Shown here in pieces: positions 33,511 to 45,592 of a stretch of DNA of 64,000 bases. Position 1 is the stretch's first letter; each line of letters opens with the position of its first letter. The notes beneath the pieces are model-generated. The model saw nothing but the letters and a program-made list of their open reading frames with translations. It had not been told where the DNA came from and made no database searches. This DNA is from Endomychus coccineus (Eukaryota > Arthropoda > Insecta > Coleoptera > Endomychidae). The translations under genes and the position numbers were made by a program. Where the stretch lies: positions 20,750,297-20,814,296 of the forward strand of contig OY294068.1 of assembly GCA_958510875.1 (NCBI GenBank), written 5' to 3'.

Positions 33511-35300
33511 GTAAAAGAATTGCAGTGCAGTGCACCTCAAATTAAATTGTGCTATTTCTTGTTCAATGCAAAAGATAAAACAAATAAATTTGATAAAGCT
33601 GGAGTATATAAATTAACCTGTTCAGAGTGTGATAACTTTTACATCGGTAGATCTAGTCGTAGTACAGAAAATAGATATAAGGAACATTTTCGATCTTTTA
33701 GACTTAATAAAACAGATTCATCTTTCTCTAACCATATTTTAGAAACAGGGCACACTGTTTTTAGAAACAGTTATAGGAATAACACAGGGCCCAATTATGG
33801 GACCTAAACTATTCTTACTCTACATAAACGAAAAACCACTACCATCTACAGCATCTCCATCTATATATGCTGATGACACATCCGTGATAATCACGGGTGA
33901 GAAATCAGAAATACAAAATAATTGTAAGGAAGCTATTCTAGCGCTTTACAATTGGTTTACCCAAAATTTATTGCACCTAAACGTATCTAAGACACACTAC
34001 ATTCAATTTCATTCTTACCAGAATAAAAATGACTTAAGACTAAACTTAAGCATTGATAATAATATCTTACACTGCGCGGATAATATAAAATTTCTAGGGC
34101 TAACCATAGATACGAATTTAAACTGGAAATTGCACTGCAAGGATCTAATGACTAAATTGAACTCAATTAATTACCTGTTTAGAAATATTAAACATGTTTT
34201 AAATTTGAATCCTGCTAGCTATATATTTTGGACATGTTGTCCAGATTAGCATATGGAATTTGCCTTTGGGGCTCTAGCCTCTGATGTATTCGTTCATCAA
34301 AAGAAAATCATAGGTGTACCACGAAATTATTCATGCAGATCATTATTCAAAACAAATAAAATTTTAACCCTTACAGGAATTCTAATTTCGGAAATGTGTT
34401 TCTACGTATTTTTAAATAAAGAAAACTTGACTACAAACAGAAAAATACATAACTATGACACAAGACAAAAGGAGCAAATTCGGCCCACATATAGGAGGCT
34501 TAAAGTAGGACAAAATTCATTGAGCCATATGCGTGTCAAATTATTCAATAACCTCCCAGATCATATTAAAAACTGTGATTCTATCTCCTCTTTCAATATT
34601 GTTCTGAAATCCTTCCTGCTGGAAAATGTTTTTTATACATTGAGTGAATATAATGAACAAGCTAAATCCTAGTATTACTTTTATATCATGTTGAACTTTA
34701 AAATGAATTTTATTATTTTAGATTTAAATGTACGCGCTCTACTTAAAACCCATTTAATTAAGACATTCTATCATATGTAATTCTCTTTAACTATGACTAT
34801 TCGTATACATTCCATGTAAAGTCAACAGGAAAATAAAGATTATTATTATTATTATTCCAAATTTTGATGAAGTTAAAATTTTACGTAACGAGAGTAGAGG
34901 CTTTAAGTGTGTTTACTAGAATCAATAGAAATTTTCGAAGGTATTGAAAATAATGACTATAAAATTTTAAAGGAACAATTAGATATGTACTACAGCATCC
35001 TGTTTGTTGTCTTGATAACGTAAAATTTCCGATAATCGTCTTGTACCTCCGTAGTACACCGCCGCATTAAAATGTCCTTATCACAATATTAACTCTACCT
35101 CATTATCCAATTTCAATTTTACTATTCTAGCAATGTATTTCCCCAACCGGAACCTCACTTGTTACCTGCGTCTTATATTCTATCATAAATAGCCAATATT
35201 ATTCCTATTTTCATGCATTAGTACCATTTGAAGATGACACGCAAGTGTCGAAACTATAGTCACGATTTGTTTCTATAATATTTGTGATAAAAACAAAGTA
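33500..35300 (+). mobile_element. Penelope-like element family 2, right piece with GIY-YIG and a nested insertion
   Basis: GIY-YIG begins at about 33597 (AGVYKLTCSECDNFYIGRSSRST, residues as seen) and runs to ILETGHTV at about 33760. There a non-LTR element interrupts it. The domain resumes at about 34857 with NFDEVKILRNESRGFKC and LESIEIFEGIEN. The terminal region at 35225-35295 matches the inverted left piece. The whole resembles the head-to-head composite at 27.5 kb but is older and internally deleted. Confidence 0.75.
33760..34856 (+). mobile_element. Non-LTR retrotransposon 3' part nested in a Penelope GIY-YIG domain
   Basis: The sequence starts in RT block QGPIMGPKLFLLYINE and continues with the catalytic YADDTSVI, LNVSKTHYIQF and FLGLTIDTNLNWKLH (33797-34249). 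After a stop comes the ORF2 C-terminus at 34253-34672 (IHNYDTRQKEQIRPTYRRL, VKLFNNLPDHIK). It ends in AATAAAG and six ATT units at about 34837-34853, a typical 3' tail. The 5' two-thirds are missing. It is a Jockey/CR1-like lineage distinct from the others in the window. Confidence 0.82.
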
Positions 35301-35399
35301 AAAGTGTTTTATTTTATCATATCAATTTTCTTCTAGTCTCAGTACTGATATAACATAATTTCCGATCGCACTTGGCATATTGTTGACTCTAATCAAATT

Positions 35400-35950
35400 A
35401 ATGGAGATCTGGCAACGATTTATAAATGGGGGACCTGATAATCTAGGAGAGTTCAATGCAACCAAAAGCTTGCATCTTTTCCAGGGAGGCTGATCCCACA
35501 ATCCCAATTTCCATATCCATGCTAGGGATCACCACCAGCACCTCATGGGATGGTCATGTGAGGGCCATTGCGAAAAGAGCTTTACAAAAACGTGAATTTC
35601 TATTCCGTGCCAAGATCTACTCTACATCCCAGCAGCTCCTCATAATATACTAAGCGCAGATTCGACCTGTCCTGGAGTAATGTTCGGCTCCCAAACATAA
35701 ACTGAAGCTCTTGGATTCTATCCAGAAGAGAGCTATTCGTCTGATTGATGATGTCACACATGACGAGTTCATTGACCTCTAGAATATTGTAGAAAGGTGG
35801 GCGATTTCTCGCTTTTCTATAGATATTTCCATGGTCGGTGTTCATCAGAAATCTCGTCTGTTATTCCACAACGAGTGATTCCAGATAGGCGGACTAGACG
35901 AGCTCAAGTAGTCACCCCTTCCTCTCGTGTGGAGAGAGAGTATAGGAAAA
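35400..35950 (+). mobile_element. Jockey-like ORF2 C-terminal debris
   Basis: In broken plus-strand frames one can read LMEIWQRFINGGPDNLGEFNATKS-like and SISMLGITTSTSWDGHVRAIAKRA stretches, then IRLIDDVTHDEFIDL. This is the thumb and C-terminal region of the family whose palm is at 31580-32160 and whose C-terminus is also at 24400-24680. Not intact. Confidence 0.6.
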
Positions 35951-37660
35951 AAATATTTGAAAATACTCCAAAATGATGCAATGACATAATATATTCAATT
36001 CATTAATATTACTAATATGGGACTACCTCGGATATTTGATAATTTTGGTGCAGATTAGTATTTACAATTGGTTCTTACTTACAATGTATTTAGATTATTA
36101 AATATAATTGTGACTTTGAGCTCTATTTGATTTTATATGTAAATTAGAGATTGTACACACGAACAAATCACTTTCCTCCCATTGGTGTTACGTAGTTCAA
36201 CTGGCAGGCGTAAATTTGCAACTAAATGAAAATATTAATATTCCAGATTATATTAGAATTAGAATTATGTAATACTTTATAATTGGATTTGTTCATTTCA
36301 ATATTTCCGAAAAAGTATCAAATCGTGAAAATATGGAAGTTGAATTTGTGATAAATTTCTTCCATATTTTATCTGCGGATGTAGATGTTGATTTCTTTAT
36401 AATTTTATACATCGATTACAGTTATAGTCTAGTCATCATCGACACACATCAATTCATTAAAGCACAATAAGACCATCTGCTGGTCTAACAGTCATCGCAT
36501 TAATCGAATCAATTATTATCAGGTTAAATGTCAGGAAGAGGAAATTAACAGCTATTGAGAAATTTGAAACATAACCGCATTCTTAATTGGCTGTAGAATA
36601 AGAACTAGGATGCTCATTTAACGATAGTTACCTTAGCTAAAACTTTGGATAAAAACTTTCGTCATATCTCATTATGAACTGTGATGTAGGCGCCACAGGA
36701 AATCCAGTATCAATTAAAAGGAAAACGTTTTTTCTTCAAAGTTGAATAACAAATTAATTCGTATCAAGACAAAATACGATAGAATGTTGAAAGTTGCAGT
36801 CGAAATCAGGGATGCAACTCGGAACAGTTTGAACAAGTTATTCAGCTAACATTTCTCTCACGTTTTTTGATCGCTGATATCTTATGAAATTTTAAGAGCT
36901 CGATGAAAAATTTGAAGGGAGGTAATACGTTACTTATTTGAATAAAATAAATTAACTTCTACTATTCGTATTTGTCTTTTCTAGAACTTTGATGTAATTT
37001 GTAAGGGGTATTACAAATAATTCTTGTGTAATTATTTATTACTTCCAAAGAAATCGAGAACTTGTTATCTGCAACTGTACTTGATAAGTTGCTAAATGTG
37101 CATGAACATATAGTCTAATTAATGGAAATGGCCTTAAATTTTTATCAGATACAAATTATGATATGAAATGTCTTAATTAATTGATATAAGCATGAATATG
37201 TTGCAGTATATTGTAAAATAACAATAATTAAATGATATGTCCATGCACATGGTACCCTTGAAGGTTATGAATTATTCCAGTTCCTTTACATTTGGGTGAA
37301 GAAAATGTTTAATATACAAGGTTCGCATTCGAACCTACATACACATTGCAAATAAATACATATACTAGATATGTAGGTTTGAAAAGATCTCATTTTGATT
37401 ATGTGGTTGGTTGTTGAAAATGTGTGGCTTTATGCAACGCTTTTGTAGCGATTTCGTTAGTTACAAGCGATTTAATGTCTGGAAAATTTAAAAAATGGAC
37501 CAATTGGATAACTTTTTTCTCGGCGAGTTCAACTCTGATTGCAACAATCCAAATGCCAAAATATCCGTTGGAACGTATACTTTGATACAATTCGTACAAA
37601 ATGCAGGGATTACCTAGACACAGTCAGAACATACAATTTAACATTAGAGAATCTTAACCT
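35950..37660. other. Non-coding, nothing recognised
   Basis: AT-rich sequence without a supportable gene, RNA or repeat. Confidence 0.4.
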
Positions 37661-37666
37661 GAGACG

Positions 37667-37924
37667 ATGTCCCCAAGAAGAATAAAACAAAACAAGACTA
37701 CCGCAGAAAAGCTTTGCCAGAGCCATCCTTATTACCAAAAGAAGACATTAACCATTTTAGACATTGTGGCATCAGATCTATCTAAAATCAGAGGTGACAA
37801 ATACACTACTACCTTTCAAACACAAAAGCTATCTGTTAGTGGGGATGAAAATCAAATGTACAACATTGATTTTTCTTCTTTGAAGGGAAAAGAGAATAAA
37901 TATCAATCTCTAGAGCCTCTCTAA
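37667..37924 (+). CDS. Unidentified 85-codon ORF, possibly a gene relic or chance frame
   Basis: The ORF opens MSPRRIKQNKTTAEKLC and ends KGKENKYQSLEPL. Its composition is lysine- and serine-rich and more protein-like than the usual AT-rich chance frames here. I do not recognise a family. It has no splice sites that clearly extend it. It lies directly before a minus-strand retroelement fragment, so it could be part of an unrecognised element or an exon fragment. Confidence 0.2.
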   Translation: MSPRRIKQNKTTAEKLCQSHPYYQKKTLTILDIVASDLSKIRGDKYTTTFQTQKLSVSGDENQMYNIDFSSLKGKENKYQSLEPL

Positions 37925-37959
37925 CCTATTTAGGCTTATTTCCAAAGGATACTGGATGG

Positions 37960-38440
37960 TGAACAACCCTACGTTTCATCTGCCATCCTTCTGCACACCA
38001 TTGGGGCATGCGTCGCCATCTTGTTTGTATTCTTAATGCTGACTATAGTTGAGAGTTTTGTCTAGTATAATACCTAGATATTTGACCTCTTCCTTCAGCA
38101 CCATGGTGGTTCCATTCAGCTGGATTTGCTTGATGTGATCTATATTCCTTTTCCTGGTGAAGGCCAATATTGCAGTTTTACTAGGTTTAATTCCTACTTT
38201 GACTGATTAACACCATTTCTCTGTAATCTTAAGACCTTCTTAGATGGTGTCCCATAGAGTGCTTTCAAATTTTCCTCTAGCGATTTGTACTATATCGTCT
38301 GCATCATAACCTTGGAGGTAGATTCCTTTAAGAGTTAATGTTCCTAGGAGGTTATCCAATACCAGGCTTCACAGAAGGAGTGATAATATCCCCCCTGCAG
38401 ACGTCTGCTTGTCAAATTTGCTAGAATCCCTAGATAGTCT
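37960..38440 (-). mobile_element. Non-LTR reverse transcriptase fragment (family C)
   Basis: Translating the minus strand through a few stops gives GYDADDIVQIARGKFESTL, then PSKTAILAFTRKRN, IQLNGTTMVLKEEVKYLGI and LDKTLN. This is the end of the palm (catalytic ADD) and the thumb of an ORF2. It is like families A and B but a different sequence. Confidence 0.7.
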
Positions 38441-38543
38441 AGTCATAAATGTAAGAAAAGAGTGGTCACTTCTAAAATTTGAGATACAAAACCGAATTGA
38501 AAAATTCTTCTTGCATTGTGTTGGGTTTGGCTTCTAGATTTTT

Positions 38544-38877
38544 GAAGTGAAAACTTCTTATGGCGCGTTGGGCACTTTTGTGGGAGAGCATTTTCAGCCG
38601 TTCTCGCGAGAGATGAGATTTTACACAGATATACTCCGCGTGTTTTCTTATAATATATAAATTTTGTATTTACTATTTACTAATATTTACTCATTTAAAT
38701 AAAACCACTTCCTTCGAATATAGTTTCTATATTATTATACTTCATGTCTATTCAAAAAGTGCCCACATTGCTTTGATAAACTTGATTTTTTATGAACAAT
38801 TTCTCATGTCGCGAGCGCACCTAAAAATGCTCACCCAAAAAAGTGCCCAACGCGCCATAAGTTCAAGTTTTCACTTC
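38544..38877. mobile_element. MITE with about 50-base inverted repeats
   Basis: GAAGTGAAAACTT, then CTTATGGCGCGTTGGGCAC and GAGCATTTT at the left, are mirrored at 38825-38877, with a three-base gap and few mismatches. An extra partial copy of the AAAAAGTGCCCA motif lies at about 38756. The interior is AT-rich and non-coding. I could not find a convincing target duplication. Confidence 0.75.
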
Positions 38878-39279
38878 TGCCTGCACTCCCGGAGTGCGCT
38901 GACTTTTTTTGTGGACTGGTGAATAAGCTTTCCTATTAATAAACAAGGAAATACCATTTTCATTTGTCAATGTATATAACAAATGGAATATCTTCGGATA
39001 TTTTAACCCAATGTTTCTGAAATTCAGTATCGGCGGGTTTTTGTTTACATTTTTGACTGGACTAAGAAATCAATAAATATAAGAAGTCCGATATCCCATT
39101 GAACGATCAATAAATACTCAATAATTCACCCTTGTTAAATTTGTATAATTATATTTTCTGTTTGCTACCAGTTTATCGTTTATCACTCAGTGGGTTAAAC
39201 CCAATTGGATAAAATTCCAATAGCCATGTATCCTAGGATTATTATTAAAGTTATAAATCAGGTAGCTCGTTTGTAGTAA

Positions 39280-39400
39280 ATTAGTACTTTGTAATATTTG
39301 TTTGAAGATTCTACTGCGTTAGAGAAACTATAGTCACAGGTATTTATTAAACTAATGAAAACCGAACTTTTAATAGTTATTTTATTTAAGTTCAGAATGG
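39280..39400. repeat. Dispersed repeat, also at 61950-62060
   Basis: GTACTTTGTAA.ATTTGTTTGAAGA, then ACTATAGT.AC, TATTTATTAAAC and CTTTTAATAG.TATTTTATTT are shared in order with 61950-62060. The CTATAGTCAC block resembles the terminal region of Penelope family 2, so both could be end fragments of such elements. Confidence 0.5.
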
Positions 39401-39639
39401 ATTTTGATCACGTAATTGCTGATTCTATTCTATTCTATACCCAACACTTCCCCAAAGGGTACCCCACTTTACCCCTAATGATGGGACATAGCGGGACAAA
39501 GGGCTTTTACCGGAAATAATGTTTTACCGATGATTTAGGCGTGCGAGAACGAAAGTACATTAGAGGAAAAATGTCAGATAAACAATTTGAGCTCATAGCC
39601 CAGTTTTTGAACACTAATATGCCTGCATTATAACGGTTA

Positions 39640-40240
39640 TAATATCAAGATAATTAATAAAATACTCCAAAATAATCCTAATTTATCCGCAGATTAATAA
39701 TAATACCAAATCAAATTTCACTTGTCTAACATCTTTAGGTAAACATTCACTAAAAATATCTCAATTCCTTAAAAAACAGAATAAATACGTCGCCTTTAAA
39801 ACAACAAATAACCTATGCTCGTATATTAATAATTCGAAATCTAAAAAAGATAAATTAAAGAAATCTGGAGTTTACAGACTGAGATGTGATGACTGTAGTG
39901 CTTTGTACATAGGACAAACTAGACGCAGTTTCAGCGTAAGTTTCAACGAACATTTGAGAAATTACAGGCTCAAAAAAGAGGAAAAATTACGCGAATCACC
40001 TGTTAGAACATAACCACAATTTCACCCTTAATCCCGATATTCTACATATTCAGGAAAAAGGACATAAACTTAATTTACTAGAATCCATAGAAATATTGAA
40101 ACACTCAAACAACAATAATAATGTAATATTAAATGATCAAATCGATACATATAATTCACCACTTTTTAACAATTTTGTAAATACACTCCCACCATTATCC
40201 ACCCCCATCCCTCAATTTGTACCACACTCTGATCCCTAAT
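39640..40240 (+). mobile_element. Penelope-like GIY-YIG fragment (third family)
   Basis: The plus strand reads ISQFLKKQNKYVAFKTTNN, then KSGVYRLRCDDCSALYIGQTRRSF and FNEHLRNYRLKKEE, a GIY-YIG nuclease with its CxxC pair. A frameshift near 39995 is followed by LNLLESIEILKHSNN in another frame. The reverse transcriptase is absent. It is the degraded 3' part of a Penelope-like element different in sequence from the other two families. Confidence 0.72.
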
Positions 40241-41430
40241 ATTTAAGCACATACTTTTAGATTTAGCTGATAACTCCTTGCTTTGAAAATGCCACAGTGT
40301 GGTGAAACAATTTGTCAGCATTTTTAAATTAAATGTTTTGTGTAAAATTTGAGTTGTATTCTCCAACTTCCAAAGCACTATTATGCCGTTTTAATATCTT
40401 ATACATCTTATGTACCCCACTGCACCCCAGTCTTCTCTATTATTAAAACTAAATTCCCTAATTCAAAATGTGTTGTTGCAATAATTCTACGGTGGGGTAC
40501 TTTACGATGTTACTTCTAGTTATAGTTGCATTTTATGATTAGGAAAGAATGGATGATCACTACAATGTGCAGACAGGGAGTAGATCTACTCTGTGGTTCA
40601 GATGCTCTATATTTATTAATATTCATGTAATAATTCTTGTTTTAAAGTAAATTGTTCCAAGATAAGTATAGCTATTTTGCGAAATCAGAATGGATCATTT
40701 TCATAATGAGCAAGCTTAATAAGTCGTTGAACTTTCAAAATCTATTCTATACTATTTTATTAGAACTGGTGTGTAAGTTGCCTTATAAGTGGACATATTA
40801 TTTGAAGCATATCTCTCTTGTCGTGTTCCAAATGGATTTTGGAAAGTTTGCCGATTTACTGCTTAAGTAGAATGACATATGTTTTTTATTCGCTTTATTA
40901 TACTCCGTATCAAATGAAGTTAATATGTAATGTATTATACATTAAGCATATGTGGGTTTAAATTCAGGTCTACGTCTACGAAAGAATTTAGCTCATCTCT
41001 GAAACTTATTTTCAAGACGAGTCCTATTCGCAAAGAGTTGTTTGTTGAACAGCTTTTACCACTATTCTCTAACAACCTTTACGTAGGAGAGAGAGGAATT
41101 TGATACCCGAAATTAATTACAACAACCTGATTAAAAGAAGGCATCTCAACTGCTCAACTCTGCCGATTCATGCATGGCTGACCTTGTTTCACGAAAATAG
41201 CATCAACCTTCGCTTGAGTTAAGACCAAATATGTCATTCAAGTTTCAAGAACAATCGATGTAATAAGTTGTGATTCATCCAAGTTTGGGCACTTACTGAT
41301 TTTATATCTTTAGCAATGCTGAGATTGATTAAGCTATTAAATATCAAAACTTTAAGATTTCTTAAGCAAACCTTGCTAAATAAATGATAAAAAAAATGAT
41401 TTTCCCATAATATATTTCTTGTTTCCAAAA
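40240..41430. other. Non-coding, nothing recognised
   Basis: AT-rich sequence between two Penelope fragments. Short open frames here are unconvincing. Confidence 0.4.
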
Positions 41431-41439
41431 TATGAAGGT

Positions 41440-43230
41440 ATGAATCATATATAAATTCCCGGGAAATAGGTCACTCTAACACATATGCTTATTATTTTCG
41501 TCTTTACGTACGTTTCGGTCTCACGACCATTATCAGAAGACGTATTATGTCTACAACGGGATTTATTAAAACTAATTGTTTCAGCACAAATCGTCCTTAT
41601 CGCACCAATTTCAATTAAAAATGCTCGTCGCCAAAACGAACAGAAACACGAATAATCGAAATTGTAACATTAATGTTTTAAGTATATGAAATGTATCAAG
41701 AATTCACTGCTCAGCAATATTCTTATAATATACGAACACATGTCAACAAAGTCTATACGACTGAAACCAAAAAATTCAACGCTCAAGTATCTAGGTACTT
41801 TCGAACCAGATGTTAAAGATCTATGAGGTAATAGAAAAAGGTTGTCAGACCTTATTCGAGATATTACTATTTGAGCATTCTACCTAAAATATATTTTTAA
41901 TATTAAAAAGACGCATGTAGGAATTTGCAAGGATTTTAGTTAATAAAATTGGAATAAATCTGACTTAATGACTGAATATCTGTCCTATGATTTACGGATT
42001 TGGACTCATATTTTTTTACGGATTTGGAGTCATGTAGGTTTAAGGGCAACATTTATATCATACTTTTTAAAACATTTCTTAGTTTTCTTTGGGGTCTCCG
42101 GAATGTATGATAATGTTATCAAATAATCTGTATTGCCCTTCATGTTATTTATATATGACGTTCCATTATAGATTTTGTTGATTCTTTCTTTAATGATGGG
42201 ATTGAAAAACGTTTTTGGGTAGCCATTCATTTCCAGTGTATTACGAACAATTTTTAAATTTTTGGGACGATCCTCTGAGTGGGACAATTTAACCGCGCGA
42301 TTGGTAAGGCTGTTTATAACACATTTTTATAACTTGTTGGTGTAACGGAATTGAAGTGAAGATAACCTTGAAAACAAACTTCTTTGGTAAACCACGAAGT
42401 TTTTATTATTCCATCTGCATTATGCCTAATGTTCATATCTAGGAAATTTATGTCTTTGTTCATTACTATTTCATAAGTAATTTGAAGTTACAGTGGAAAC
42501 TGTTAAATTTATTAATCACGTACTGAATTTTATCAATGGGAACACACATTAGGCAATCATGTACATACCGTTTAAATAATACGGGTTGAAAATCTAATGA
42601 ATTTATTACATATTCCTCTAGGCATTCTATAACTAGGTTAACAATAGTGCCTGAAATAGGATCCCATTGCTGTGCCTAATATTTGCCCAAAACATTGTTC
42701 ACCGTATTGAAAGTACATTCTAAACAAAACTGTACTACATTCAGATTGATCTAGAGGTGTGTGGTTTTTAATCTCTGCCCAGCCATTTTTGATGCTACTA
42801 AATGCCAAAATGACTGTATGTTTGTAAATAAAGAAGCAACGTCCAAAGAAATTAATAGATGATCTACGGGTACCGATTGATTTTTTATAAATTCATTAAA
42901 ATGTCATGAGTCTTAAAATTCATTTTTTCCTATTATATTGTTGGTAGATTTTGATAAATTGTAGGTAGGCGTTCCAATATTACTTACAATGGGCCTTAAA
43001 GGTATATCGCTTTTACGTAGTTTCGAACGCCCATAGATATAAGGTGTTTGCCCATTATGACAAATTAATTTATTTTTCAATTCAATAGCAATTATCTTAT
43101 TTTTGTACCATTTATTTATTAATTTATTTATGTCATTTTGTACTGATAATGTAGGGTCAGATTTTAATTTTTTGTAAGTTCATTTAATTTGTTTTCGTAG
43201 TCATTTCTATGCATTGTGACGGTTATATTA
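41440..43230 (-). mobile_element. Penelope-like element family 1, third copy, decayed
   Basis: Diverged counterpart of the composite at 27.5 kb, read on the minus strand. The RT is present in pieces with several frameshifts. It extends further 5' than the other copies, adding YIYGRSKLRKSDIPLRPI at about 43010-43060. The stretch KNLKIVRNTLEMNGYPKTFF is at 42287-42180. After ALKPT (about 42030) the sequence jumps to the C-terminal SVNHR region, so the whole GIY-YIG domain is missing. CAAATCCGTAAA is duplicated at the break. Confidence 0.85.
41500..41541 (-). ncRNA. Hammerhead-like motif with altered core
   Basis: Same layout as at 30927-30968: stem I, stem II GGTC/GACC, GAAAC and ACGTACGT are all kept. 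The core reads CTGATAA instead of CTGATGA, changing the invariant G8, so self-cleavage should be lost. Confidence 0.6.
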
Positions 43231-44940
43231 CATTAATCCGCGTTCAAAACTAATATTTGAGGAATAGTATATAAGAAGAAGGTATTACTTTCTGTTATGC
43301 CACATCTTAAATCTCTGGCTCCCGTAGATAAAATTTTTTTTATCACACAGCATGTTATTCATATTAAAATTTTCAATTTTTGCCCCACTACACATTACAT
43401 ATTAAACCAAACAGCTCGGGTTTATATATCCATATCTTCCTCCCTGTACACCCTACGGCATATGTGTGTGTGTTTATGGTAGCAGTATGTAAGATGAAAT
43501 AAATAAATGATGAGGTAAAAAATAAATAAATTGGCAACAATTGTAGGTAATTTACATTGATAGTTTGGTATGAAATGCTTTCAACAAACTCTATTCGAGA
43601 TATTTTGTTTTCGATTAATTAATTTTTTTTTTTTTTTGTTCTTGTCATATATTTACTTGGTCTATTGATTCTGTAAATTCTGATATAGTACACTTAAAAC
43701 TGGTTAATATTCGGTTGATGATAAAAAAATGATTAAATTGATTATGAAAGCATTTGTAGGCATTTGTTGTTGCACATAAGCACATAACGGCAGGAAACAT
43801 ATATCCTTAATAATGATTTTCTTGATTATCTTGAGGTACATAACTTTCTAGAAAACATTATTGTTTGAATAAAGCCTGAAACAACATTCTATTTATTGCG
43901 ACCCGTAAAAATATTGCTATAAATTATGTATTTTCTAGTAGAGATTAAATTATAAGGTCTTGTTCTACATGGAAAATGTTGAGATACGTGGACAAGAATA
44001 CATTTTATAAGCTGCTATGTCATGTAGATGAGATGATATTGATTTTAGTTAAAACAAGAAGAAATTCGAAAATACCTGATACACCGCCACAATTTCTAAA
44101 GGGATTGCATACAATGTATACTATGAAGTATATAATATACTAGTTTTTAAAATATGTAAGATAACATTTGGAAACACCTTATTGCACCAAGTATTAAAGA
44201 ACAGTTATAAATGAATATTCATTATAAATAACTTTCAATTAGTCATTATGCCTAGACAAATTCTTGGTCTTATGAATTAATTATTATATTTGAGAATCAA
44301 AAAAAAATCGAAGCCAACCACATCGATCCTTTTATACTTATCGCTCCACCGATTTACTTATCAAAGACAGAAAATCACTATATGGCAACAACGAAATAGT
44401 TTGGGAAAATAGTTTTTCGCTTATTCTATTTTGAAATATGTGATTTCTCAATTTTGAATCTTATATTTATTATTAATTTCAACCCTTATCCAGCTGAGTC
44501 GTTTTTATTTTACGTTTTTAATAGAGGTCTAAATAATATGTTTATGAAAGTAAAAAGTATGAGAATAATCACAATCTATAAAAAAAAAATCAGAAATGAC
44601 ACGAATTAATAGTGCAATGAGAATTATAACGTTTTTTTTATATTCATTCTTGAACGAGAATGTTAACGAAACGAAAGTATATTGATTTTAAATTCGACTT
44701 TAAATCAATATTATGAGGTACGACTGTGGAATGTCATATAATATAACTTAGTTTACACCCTTTATACACTTAAAATTATTTCTTATCTAAAGCACTCTTC
44801 GGCTGCGTTATAAACTAAGAGTTCAAAAGATAGGTAGTGTTTGATAATGACTGCATCGAAGCCGAAAAGTGCCTTAGATAAGTTATAATTTATGTGGGTA
44901 AAGGGTGAGGGTGTAAATCGTTATTAATTATTCGATTTAC
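43230..44940. other. Non-coding, nothing recognised
   Basis: Very AT-rich, with long A or T runs. No gene, RNA or element is supportable. Confidence 0.4.
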
Positions 44941-44975
44941 TTTTTTTTTAACACAATACATGTCTAATATCTTAC

Positions 44976-45250
44976 GTTAAAAGAAGCGGGCGGCATCACA
45001 AAATCTGCACTGTTATTCCCAGCGGTTGTAAGATCACTATTAGTTACGGTTAGATATAAATGTGGCAGTGAGACGGGACCCAAACAGGGCAACAGCGAAC
45101 TACTGAAATTCTTCCGAACGAGAACTGAGACGTTGATGAAAATAAGAAGACCTCCTCAATGAGAACAACACACAACCGATGTAAATGTGAGGCGAGCAAT
45201 TCCGGAGAATGGACGGGATAACGCGCGCTTATAGCAGGACCGGACTGACG
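44976..45250 (-). promoter_or_regulatory. Candidate first exon and promoter of the coactosin gene
   Basis: GC content rises sharply here against the AT-rich surroundings. On the minus strand an ATG at 44996 opens MPPASFN and is followed at once by the donor GTAAGATA (44975 downward). Spliced to the acceptor at 24895, the frame continues VALSTS into the MDAETVQQ start of coactosin without a stop, adding 13 residues. The intron would be about 20 kb. This is inference from splice sites, phase and base composition. Confidence 0.45.
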
Positions 45251-45592
45251 CCGTAGTATGGAAGAATTTATATTTTAATGTCGAAATTTTTTCAAGCCAT
45301 CGGGACCGTTTGAAATATTATATTCGAGACCTGAATTTTCCTTCATCGTTTTGGAAAACGTACCAAGCATCTGGTGATTATATTACTAATGTGTTTCACT
45401 TGATCTGTATTAAAGTTTTTCAATCATGGCCTGCTAGAGTGCAAGGCCATCACCTAGAATTTGTGACTTCACCATTCTTTTCATTATGTTCTTTTTCTAT
45501 TATATCGAATTTAAGATTTCCTTGCCTAATTGTCCACTAAGTGCATTAAGATATATAGAATACAATTTTCTGAATTATGCAAATAACTTACA

